The position numbers and the translations under genes are program-made. Shown here piece by piece: positions 1 to 6,980 of a stretch of 6,980 bases of DNA. This stretch comes from Elusimicrobiota bacterium (lineage in GTDB: Bacteria; Elusimicrobiota; Elusimicrobia; UBA1565), in assembly GCA_003450735.1 (NCBI GenBank), contig DMEZ01000014.1, positions 176,289-183,268 of the forward strand, given 5' to 3'. Below the pieces are notes generated by a model. It saw only the letters and a list, made by a program, of their open reading frames with translations. It searched no databases and had not been told where the DNA came from. Each line of letters begins with the position of its first letter. Position 1 is the first letter of the stretch.

Positions 1-1157
1 CGGAACGCGTAGGTCGTCTTGATCCGCTCGGGTCCAATCACCCGCTCGGCCCACCGGCCGTCGTCGATCGCGTGGTAGGGCTGCATGCTCGGGATGACGC
101 CGAGCGCCGCGAATCTCGGGATGTCGGACGGCGCCAGGTGCTGCGCGTGCTCGATCCGGAAGCGCCGGTCGCGGGGGCCGTCTTCCTCGGAGACGCGCGC
201 GTAGATGTCGAGCAGCGTCCGGTTCGCCCGGTCGCCGATGGCGTGGACGACGACGTGCAGGCCGGCCTTGTCGGCGCCCGAGGCCCACGCGTAGAGCTCC
301 TCCGGCGTGTTGACCAGGAGCCCGCGGTCGCGAGGCGCGTCGGTGAACGGCTCCTCGAAGGCCGCGGTGTGCGACCCGAGCGAGCCGTCCACGAAGCCTT
401 TGAGCGCTCCGATGTGCAGCCAGGCGTCGCCGTGGCCGTCGCCGCCGAAGGTCTTCGCGGCGATCGTGTCGCGCAGGCGCTCCCAGCTCGCCAGCGGCAC
501 GGCGGCGTAGATGCGGGTCGTCAGCTCGTTCGCGTCGTGCGCGCGGCCGAACGCCTCGAGGTCGCTCCACGTGCCCATGTGCTGCACCGACGTGACGCCC
601 TGGGCCGCGGCGTAGGCCATGGCCGCCTTCAGGGCCGCGTCGAGCTCTTCGGGCGAGGGATCGGGCACGGCGCCCGCGACCAGGCTCATCGCGTTGTCCT
701 TGAGCACGCCCGTCGGCTCGCCGCCTGCGTCGCGGACGATGGTGCCGCCCTCCACGTCTCTCGTGGCGCGCGTGATGCCGGCCGCCTTCAGGGCGGCGCT
801 GTTGGCCAGCACCATGTGTCCGTCGAGCCGGCTGACCATGACGGGGTGATTCGGCGTGCCCGCGTCGATCCAGTCCTTGCGCGGCAGCTCGCCGCCCCAC
901 AGTTCGTGATCCCAGTTGCCGCCCCTGATCCAGCGGCCCTCGGGAACCGACGCGGCGAACTCGGTGATGCGCCGCGCGAACTCCTCGGGCGTCGACGCGT
1001 CCCGCAGCTGCACCGAGGCCAGGTCGAAGCCGCCCTGAAGGAAGTGCACGTGCGCGTCGTTGAAGCCGGGGCTGACGAACGCGCCGCCCAGATCCAGGAC
1101 GCGCGTCCCCTCGCCGGCGTAGCGGCGGATGTCGGCGGTCGCGCCGACGGCCCCCGT
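1..1157 (-). CDS. Amidohydro_3 family metal-dependent hydrolase (YtcJ/NfdA-like), partial at both ends
   Basis: About 385 codons are open on the minus strand, with no stop before the left edge and no credible start. Counting from 1157, visible motifs are GATADIRRY near residue 5, the metal-binding HxH in NDAHVHF (residues 36 and 38), RLDGHMVLANSAAL (His 114), GVTSVQHMGTWSDLEAF (His 193), KGFVDGSLGSHTAAF (Lys 253), VVHAIGDRANRTLLD (His 305), RIEHAQHL (His 337), then IPSMQPYHAIDD. These, in this order, are the hallmark of Amidohydro_3 enzymes, which hydrolyse C-N bonds in amide or formamide-type substrates using a metal centre; the substrate cannot be predicted. Full members are usually about 550 residues, so roughly 40 N-terminal residues and well over 100 C-terminal residues, including the expected metal-binding Asp, are missing. 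The left loss is the window edge. The N-terminal loss is at the C-tract junction, so the gene is either broken there or misassembled. No signal peptide can be judged. The family call is firm. Confidence 0.93.
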
Positions 1158-1185
1158 GGGGGCCCCCCCCGCCCCCCCCCCCCCC
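1149..1185. other. Poly-C/poly-G junction with short inverted repeat; probable chimeric join
   Basis: GGCCCCC (1149-1155), GT, then GGGGGCC (1158-1164) form a perfect inverted repeat with 7-base arms. C runs of 8 (1163-1170) and 14 (1172-1185) follow, split by one G. To the right, 1181-1199 is identical to 3461-3479 inside the repeat protein, and the similarity stops at 1180. To the left, amidohydrolase homology starts only around 1145. The two genes are in different minus-strand frames, and no stop, spacer or start lies between them. This is what a false join through a homopolymer read end would look like. A real deletion ending in a G-rich Gly-codon tract is the alternative. Confidence 0.75.
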
Positions 1186-2343
1186 GCCGTAATAGCCGGT
1201 CGTGGGCCCGGAAGAGCCGTTCACGCTCAAGCGGCCGTCCACGGTCAGCGTCCCCTCCACGTTCAACGCGATCTCGCCTCCGCCCGGGCCTCCGGCCGCC
1301 CCGTTCGAGCCGCCCCCGCCGCTGCCCAGGTCGTCTGGACCCTCGACCGACCCGTACTCCGGCCCAGCCGGCGTGCCGCCATGGCCCATCCCGCCCTCGC
1401 CGCCGTAGCCGCCGCCTCCTCCGCCGCCGGTCCCCGATCCGCTCCCGGCCCCGAAGCCGTACCCCGCCTGCGCGGCGGCGCCGCCCGCGTAGCCCAACCC
1501 GTCCGCGTCGACGGAGCCGCCCGCGGACACGCTCATGTCGCCGAGCACGCGCAGGTTGACCTGATAATGCTTCTCGTCTTGGTTCGCCGCGTGCGTCAGC
1601 CGGCTGCCCGGGCCGATCGTCAAGCCGCCGAAGGTCCATTGGATCGTGCTTCCCTGCTCGAGCAGCGATTGCTGGGTCAAAGCCACCTGCCCTGAAGCGG
1701 ACAACCCGGCCCCCTTCAAAGCGGCGCTCGTCATCGTCAGGTCCGTCACGGACAGATCCACAGGGGCGGCGCTGCTCATCTGGACGAAGGAATATGCGAC
1801 GGTGAAAGCACCCAGGGTCAGCGAACTGCCGCCGATGGCCGCGGTGGAGATCGGGGTATAAGCCTTGCCGGGCGATTCCGCCGGGCTTTGTATGACGAGC
1901 GCGGGCGCCTGATTAGGCTTCCTGAAGAACATGGTCCCCGAGCCCGCGGAGGTCGCAAAGAAAGAAGCGGGGGCCTCTGCAGGAGGGACACTAGGAGCGA
2001 ACCGGTTCGCGGCCGAAACGCTCAGTTGCGACGAGTCCTGCGCCACCGCCTCTATCGCGACCCGGCCCCCGCCTCCGCCCGCCGGGTATTCATTGGGCGA
2101 GAATCCGCCCCTGCCGCCGTCCGCCCGCACGACCCCGCCGCCTGCCAGCCGCTGGGCCCGGATGTTCACCGTGCCCCCGCTGCCGCCGCCGCCGCCCGCG
2201 CCCCCATGCTCGCCGGGAGAACGTACTCCGTCGGCTCCATCCGCCAGCGCGCTTCCATCGAGGGTCAGCAGGCCTCCCACGTTCAAAAGGATCGCCCCGC
2301 CTCCGGCCCCGCCTCTCACCTCCTGCGCTGATCCATTCGCGCC
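1186..2343 (-). repeat. Repeat unit 3 of the surface protein, truncated at the junction
   Basis: The first half of a third unit: the GGGGSGGTVNI block, GSGTMFFRKPNQAPAL near 1900-1955, SRLTHAANQDEKHYQ (LTHAAN at 1582-1599), DLGSGGGGSNG at about 1317-1332, GTLTVDGRLSVNG and GYYGG. It then breaks off in the poly-C tract, exactly where unit 2 continues with GGGSGGAIVLSVGAL. The FN3 and W/NWDN part of this unit is therefore missing. The cysteine pair of units 1 and 2 is absent here (RFAPSVPPAEAPASFF). Confidence 0.87.
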
Positions 2344-5300
2344 GCCGCTGCCGAGGTCCATGGGGCCGGTCAGGGACCCGTAGGCGGCCCCGGCCCTTGG
2401 GTTGGGATTCCCGAAATCGATCCGATACCCTCCGGGCCCGCCATAACCTCCGCCGTCCCCATACTGGTTTCCGCCGCCCGGCCCTTTCCCGCCCAGGTAC
2501 CCGCACGGCATGCAGCCGCCCGCGAATCCCTTTCCGCTCGCGTCGATGGAGGCCCCGGCATCCACCGTCATGTCTCCGCCGACATCGAGGTCGATCAGGT
2601 TCAGCTTCTGGTCCGTGTTCGCCGCGTGGGTCAGCAAAGAGCCCGGCTCCATGCGCAGCGCGGCCAGCCGCACCGTATCCGACGTCGCCAGCGTCATGGA
2701 CGCGCTGGGGTGCAGGGTCAGGGGCCCGGCCGCAACAGCCATGCCGGCCGCCAGCACCAGTTCGGGCCCGGCGGCTCCGTCCGGCCTCCCGACCGAGAGG
2801 CTCCCGAACTCGACCGCGGCCGAAGCCCTCACCACCACGCTTGCGTCGATGACGACCGCGTCCGTCGAGACCGGGACGGCTCCATTGTCCCAGTTGGCGG
2901 GGTCGTGCCAATTCCCGGCGCTCGGCCCGATCCAGGTCTGGCCGGGCCTGCTCCCGCTGCGCATGGAGCCCAGTCCGGTGAAGGCGGTCGATACCGCGCC
3001 CCGGCTCAGCCTGGCGGCCCGGGCGTAGTAGAGCGTGTTCGGCGTCAGACCCGTGAAGACGGCCCGTGGATCGTCGACGACGATCGCCAGGGGGTCGCTG
3101 AAATCCGGGCTCCTGGAAAGCTGGGCGAGGTAATAGGACCCGGCCGGGCTGCCGTTGGGATCCCAGCGGACGCTCATGCTGGAGGCGAACACGTCCTCGA
3201 AGGACGGATCGAGCGCCGCGGGAGCCTCGGCCGAGGGGTCGTAGAGCGTCCCGAGCTGGCCGTCCCCGGCCCCGGGCCCTCCTTTCGCGCCGCCGGCCAG
3301 GCTCAGGGCGCCGGCGAACCCCAGAGCCCCGGCGATCCGTCCTCCGCCCCCCCCGCCGCCGCGCATGTCGCCGGTTCCGCCCGCGCCGCCCTCGGCCTGG
3401 ATGGTACCGGTCCCGCTCAGCGCGCCGACGGACAGGACGATGGCCCCTCCGCTGCCTCCGCCCCCGCCGTAATAGCCGGCCGTGGTACCGGACGAGCCGT
3501 TCGCGCTCAAGCGGCCGTCCACGGTCAAGGTCCCGCCCACGCTCAGGACGATCTCGCCTCCGCCGGCCCCTCCGCTCGCCCCGGTCGAGCCGCCTCCGCC
3601 GCTGCCCAAGTCGTCCGGCCCGGCCAAGGACCCGTATTCGGACCCCGCGGGCGTGCTCCAACGTCCCGCCCCGCCCTTTCCGCCGTAGCCCGCCCCGCCG
3701 CCGCCGTTCGCGCTTGCGACCGCGCCCGCGCCGGGGCCGGAGCCCGCCTGCTCAGGCAAGCCTCCCGGATGGCCCCGCCCATCCACGCTCACGGCTCCGC
3801 CCGCGGATACCGTCATGTTCCTGAGCACGCGCAGATTGACCTGATAACGCTTCGCGCCGTCGTTGGCCATGTGCGTCAGCCTGCTGCCCGAACTGATCGA
3901 GAGGTCGCCGATGATCCATTGGACCAGGTTGTTCTGTTCCAAGATCGAACTGCCTTCCAGGACCACTCCGCCCGGGGCCGTGAGGCTGGAGACCCGCAGG
4001 GTCGCGCTGACCAGGGTCAGCGTGGAGACGCTCGGCAGGGTCATGGTCGCCACCGTGATGTCGCTTCCGCTCGGGAAGCTCGTCTCGCCTTCGGGGAACT
4101 CCTTCTGCCCGCTCACGTTGCGGATGCGGTTAGGGCCGCTGAACTGCGCCAGGGAGAGGATCTTGACCGAGCTGATGTCCTCGAACTGGAGCCACGAGTA
4201 GCCCATCGTGAACGCGCTCAGGACCAGCGACTCGCCGCCGACGGAAGCGGTGGAGACCGGCGTGTAGGCCTCGCCGGGCGTATCGGCCGGGCTCCGTACG
4301 ATGAGCGCGGGCGCCTGCCCCGGCTTCTTGAGGTAAACGGTCCCCGAGCCCGCGGAGGACGCGTAGGCGGGACAGAGCTCGAAGTAGCAGCTCGGCGGCA
4401 CGTACCGGTTGGAGGCTGAGACGCTCAACTGGGAGGAATCCTCGTCCATGATATCTATCGCCACCCGGCCGCCGCCGCCGCCCGCCGGGTACTCGCCGAC
4501 CCCGCCCCGGCCGCCGTCCGCCCGCACCGCCCCGCCACCGGCCAGCCTCCGGGCCCGGATGTTGACCGTTCCGCCGCTCCCGCCCCCTCCGGCCCATCCG
4601 CCCCATGCGGCGGACGGATTCCCGCCGTCGCCTCCGTCGGCGAGCGCGACGCCGTCAAGCGTCAGCCGGCCGCCCACGTTCAGCACGATGGCTCCGCCTC
4701 CGGCCCCGCCCGTCGCGGCCCAGTCATTTCCGTACGCCCCGCCGCTGCCGAGGTCCCTTGGATCGACCAGGGAGCCGTAGCCGGCCCCGGCCCCCTCAGG
4801 CCTCGTATTGGGGTTCATGGACGAATTCCGGTATCCTCCGGGGCCGCCGTAACCCCCGCCGTCGCAAGAATTGCTGCCGGCGCCGGGGCCGCGGCCGGAC
4901 CCGTAAGACATGCTGCCGCCAGCGAACCCCTTCCCGCTCGCGTCGATGGAGGCCCCGGCATCCACCGTCATGTCCCCGCTGATATCGAGGTTGATGAGGC
5001 TCAGCTTCTGATCCGCATTGGCCGCATGGGTCAGCAATGAGCCGGATTCCATGCGCATCGAGGCGAAACGCGCCGTCTCCAGCGTCGCCAGGGTCATGGC
5101 CGCGTTGCGACGCAGGGTGATGGACCCGGCCGGGGCAGGCATGCCGGCCGCGAGCACCAGGTTGGGCGCGGTGGCGCCGTCCGCCCTGCCGAGCGTCAAA
5201 GCGCCGAACTCGACCGGGGCCGACGCGGTCACGAGCACGTCCCCGTCGATGGTCACGGGGTCCGTGGACATGGGCACGGCCTCGTTGTCCCAATTGGTGG

Positions 5301-6980
5301 GGTCGTGCCAGCTTCCCGCGCTCGGCCCGACCCAGGTCTGGCCGGGCATGACCCCGGTCGCCATGGAGCCCAGGGACAGGTACACGGTCGATACCGCGCC
5401 CCGGCTCATCCTCGCGACCCGGGCGTAGTAGAGGGTCCTCGGCGAGAGATCCGTGAACACGGCCTGCGCCTCCGAGGTGACGACCGACGCGGACACGCCG
5501 CTGAAATCCGCCGACTTCGAGAGCTGGACCAGATAGTAGGACCCGGCCGGGTTGCCGGCGGGGTCCCAGCGGACGCTCATGCTGGAGGAGAACACGCTCT
5601 CGAAGGCGGGGTCGAGCGCCAGGGGGACGACGGCCGAGGGGTCGTAGAGGGTGCCCGACTGCCCGCCCCTCTCGGCCCCGGCCGCGCTCAACGCGCCGGC
5701 GAAATCCAAGGCCCCGGCGATCCGCCCTCCGGCTCCGCCTCCGCCGCCCGCTCCGCCTGCGCCGCCCCCGGCCCGGATGACCCCCGTCCCGCCCAACGCG
5801 CCGGCCGAGATCTTGATGGTCCCGCCGCTGCCTCCGCCCCCGCCGTAGCCGTCGGCCGCGGTCCCGGACGAGCCGTCGGCGCTCAAGCGGCCGTCCACGA
5901 TCAATGTCCCCTCCACCCTCAGGACGATCTCGCCTCCGCCGGCCCCTCCGCTCGCTCCAGTCGAGCCGCCTCCTCCGCTGCCCAAGTCGTCGGGCTCCGC
6001 GATGGACCCGTACGCCGGCCCTCCCGAGGCTCCGCCGTTCCCCGTCCCGCCGGCGCCGCCGTACCCGCCTCCGCCTCCGCCCTCGGCCGCGGACCCGCTT
6101 CCGGCTCCCGGCCCTTGGCCCGCAGGATAGCCCGCCCCGTCCGCGCTCACGGCTCCGCCCGCCGACACGGTCATGCCGCCGAGCACGCGCAGGTTGACCT
6201 GATAGCGCTTCTCGCCCGAGTTGGCCGCGTGCGTCAGCCTGCTGCCCGAGCTTATCGCCAAGCCGCCGAAGGTCCATTGAGCGGCGCTTCCCTGCTCCAA
6301 GATCGAATATTCGTCCAGAACGACCTGCCCGGAAGCGGACAGTTCGGCCGCCTTCCAGGTCGCGCTCGTCATCTGCAGGTCCGTCAACTCCAAGACCGCC
6401 GTGCTTACCTGGACGTTGGAGTGCGCGATCATGAACGCGCCCAGAGTCAGCGAGCCGCCGCCGATGGTTCCGGTGGTGATCGGGGTATAGGCATCCGAGT
6501 GCGTCTCGGCCGGGCTCCGTATGATGAGCGCGGGCGCCTGCCCCGGCTTCTTGAGGAACACGGTCCCCGACCCCGCAAAGGTCGCGACGGCGGGGCAGGT
6601 GCCCATGGGACAGCCCGGCGGCACATACCGGTTCGAGGCCGAGACCGTGAGGTGCGATGAGTCCTCCTCCAGCACCTCTATGGCGACCCGGCCCCCGCCG
6701 CCGCCTGCCGGATATTCACCGGTTCCGCCCTTGCCGCCGTCGGCCCGGACCACCCCGCCGCCGGACAGGCTCCGAGCCCGGATGTTGACCGTGCCGCCGC
6801 TCCCGCCGCCGCCGGCCCACCCTCCCCACGGACTGGACGCATTCCCGCCGTCGCCTCCATCCGCGTGCGCGGCTCCGTCGAGAGTCAGCCGGCCGCCCAC
6901 GTCCAGGAGGATGGCTCCGCCTCCGGCCCCGCCCGTCGCGGCCCAGTCATTTCCGTACGCCCCGCCGCTGCCGAGGTCCC
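1186..6980 (-). CDS. Giant glycine-rich repeat surface protein with fibronectin-III-like domains, partial at both ends
   Basis: One minus-strand frame runs from the right edge to the junction without a stop, about 1,931 codons; I checked every triplet. Neither end is in the window, so signal peptide and anchor are unseen. N to C (falling coordinates), the protein is built from long repeats. Glycine-rich blocks carry DLGSGG and GGGSGGTVNIRA motifs. A module reads GSGTVFLKKPGQAPAL. Another reads LTHAANxxxK, then GDMTVxAGxxxDxxG. An FN3-like domain is followed by a module with TWxGPSAGxWHDPxNWDN. The short hydrophobic strands alternating with Gly loops suggest a beta-solenoid-like exported protein. 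FN3 and this composition fit extracellular adhesins or surface fibres, but that is inference, and no catalytic signature is visible. The three repeat copies share a frame, which argues against frameshifts. The true C-terminus is lost at the poly-C junction. The closest general description is a hypothetical giant FN3/glycine-rich protein, similar in style to Elusimicrobiota proteins. Confidence 0.88.
2641..2940 (-). other. Trp-rich W/NWDN module, copy 2
   Basis: The equivalent in unit 2: TWIGPSAGNWHDPANWDNG, VPVSTDAVVIDASVVV, FGSLSVGRPDG, LVLAAGM and LTLHPSASMTLATSD. All the Trp residues and the NWDN core match copy 1, so this is a conserved part of the repeat rather than a linker. Confidence 0.55.
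2962..3219 (-). other. Fibronectin type III-like domain, copy 2
   Basis: The equivalent domain of unit 2: ALDPSFEDVFASSMSVRW, SPAGSYYLAQLSRSPDFSD, VFTGLTPNTLYYARAAR and TGLGSM. It keeps the Trp and the YYAR core of copy 1, and differs mainly in the C-C' loop (PLAIVVDDPRA against VSASVVTSEAQA). It would have a counterpart in unit 3 if that unit were complete. Confidence 0.75.
4051..4176 (-). other. About 42-45-residue insertion specific to repeat unit 2
   Basis: Between SLVLSAFTMGYSWLQ and SILEQ, unit 2 has about 99 residues, where unit 1 has 54 and unit 3 has 57. The extra segment includes FSGPNRIRNVSGQKEFPEGE and SFPSGSDITVATM. It contains almost no glycine runs and looks like one or two extra strand-and-loop turns. 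It stays in frame. Boundaries are approximate because the flanks are diverged. Confidence 0.65.
4687..4757 (-). repeat. 71-base tract identical to 6910-6980
   Basis: The partner of the tract at the right edge. The equivalent part of unit 3 (about 2290-2360) is clearly diverged (ANGSAQEVRGGAGGGAI), so the identity is between units, not family-wide. Confidence 0.9.
5041..5340 (-). other. Trp-rich W/NWDN module, copy 1
   Basis: Directly after the FN3 domain comes TWVGPSAGSWHDPTNWDN, then VPMSTDPVTIDGDVLV, FGALTLGRADG and LVLAAGM, ending in short strand-like repeats. The pattern W-(x)n-W-NW-(x)n-VP-(x)n-D-V-I resembles the start of passenger units in autotransporter-associated beta-strand repeat proteins, where it precedes a run of beta-helix turns. 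The resemblance is by eye only. It supports a beta-solenoid for the following half-unit. Confidence 0.55.
5362..5622 (-). other. Fibronectin type III-like domain, copy 1
   Basis: About 87 residues, from LALDPAFESVFSSSMSVRW through NPAGSYYLVQLSKSADFSG and VFTDLSPRTLYYARVAR to LGSM. The Trp after the B-strand, the L.P.T.YYARV segment and the length are typical of FN3 folds. In this family the signature W.P.GNPAG.YYL.QLS is a bacterial variant common in giant surface proteins. FN3 domains act as spacers or binding modules in exported proteins, which supports an extracellular location. It lies between the two glycine-rich halves of unit 1. Confidence 0.75.
6910..6980 (-). repeat. 71-base tract identical to 4687-4757
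   Basis: Every base from 6910 to the window edge matches 4687-4757, at an offset of 2,223. It encodes GGAYGNDWAATGGAGGGAI. The match may continue past the edge. On the other side it ends abruptly (GAG against CAC). Confidence 0.9.

Larger units (their letters stand above)
2344..4740 (-). repeat. Repeat unit 2 of the surface protein (799 aa, with insertion)
   Basis: The unit lies between the anchors at 4741 and 2344, a period of 2,397 bases. Module order is the same as in unit 1, with LTHMAN at 3862-3879 and LTHAAN at 2617-2634, the cysteine pair as CYFELC near 4330-4395, and FN3 and W/NWDN modules. It is 58 residues longer than unit 1. Most of the difference is one extra segment at about 4051-4176. 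The period is a multiple of three, as expected for a protein repeat under coding constraint. Confidence 0.88.
4741..6963 (-). repeat. Repeat unit 1 of the surface protein (741 aa)
   Basis: The unit is defined between successive GCCGCTGCCGAGGTCC anchors at 6964 and 4741, a period of 2,223 bases. N to C it holds a glycine-rich block with GGGSGGTVNIRA; a CPMGTC cysteine pair near 6550; the LKKPGQAPAL module; SRLTHAANSGEK (LTHAAN at 6220-6237); a second glycine-rich block with DLGSGG at about 5973-5988; GGRIAGAL; an FN3-like domain; the W/NWDN module; a second LTHAAN (5017-5034); and SIDASGKGFAGG, leading into the next DLGSGG. It aligns in the same order with unit 2. Confidence 0.88.

Noticed and set aside
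1..1157. Amidohydrolase and repeat protein as an operon or functional system
   Set aside because: The only link is adjacency through a suspect junction. Both genes are truncated there and nothing in either sequence connects their roles.
1149..1164. Inverted repeat read as a transcription terminator
   Set aside because: The loop is only 2 bases, there is no T tract, and no stop codon precedes it on the minus strand. It belongs to the homopolymer junction.
2090..3661. Minus-strand Arg-rich open frame of 523 codons, with similar ones at 4796-6277 and 788-1639
   Set aside because: They are offset from the frame that carries the FN3, W/NWDN and repeat motifs in all units. Their RRGRRR-type composition is the usual shadow of Gly-rich coding DNA.
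2626..4419. Long plus-strand open frame of 597 codons, with other plus-strand frames at 72-1559 and 5305-6660
   Set aside because: They are antisense to the two real genes. GC-rich DNA with many Gly codons on the minus strand leaves few stops opposite. The translations are Arg/Ala/Pro-rich, with no domain signature.
1186..6980. Tandem repeats read as a CRISPR array or mobile element
   Set aside because: The period exceeds 2 kb, is a multiple of three and is fully coding. There are no spacers, no transposase and no terminal inverted repeats.

Overview
The window is very GC-rich bacterial DNA, probably from an environmental or metagenomic contig. All supportable coding sequence lies on the minus strand. 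It holds two incomplete genes that meet at an abnormal, nearly pure-C tract around 1149-1185. No RNA gene, promoter, terminator, CRISPR array or transposase gene was seen. The intergenic features expected between two neighbouring genes (stop codon, spacer, start codon, N-terminus) are all missing.

Region 1 (1 to about 1157, minus): about 385 codons of an Amidohydro_3 (YtcJ/NfdA-like) metal-dependent hydrolase. The C-terminal part runs off the left edge. The first few dozen residues are replaced by the C/G homopolymer.

Region 2 (about 1149-1185): an inverted repeat of 7-base arms, then 8 C, one G and 14 C. The reading frame of the amidohydrolase differs from that of the gene on the other side. 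Both genes lose homology here, so I read it as an artificial or very recent join rather than a gene boundary.

Region 3 (about 1186 to 6980, minus): one uninterrupted frame of about 1,930 codons with neither end in the window. It encodes a giant glycine-rich, presumably extracellular repeat protein. The repeat unit is about 741-799 residues and is seen as two full copies and one partial copy. Each unit has two related glycine-rich halves separated by a fibronectin-III-like domain and a Trp-rich 'W...NWDN..VP' module. It is probably a beta-rich surface protein or adhesin; no catalytic motif is visible.

The FN3 style (SMSVRWDP.G.PAGSYYL ... FT.L.P.TLYYAR) resembles giant proteins I associate with Elusimicrobiota and similar environmental phyla. 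This taxonomic hint is weak, and the amidohydrolase may come from a different locus or organism. I see no functional link between the two genes.
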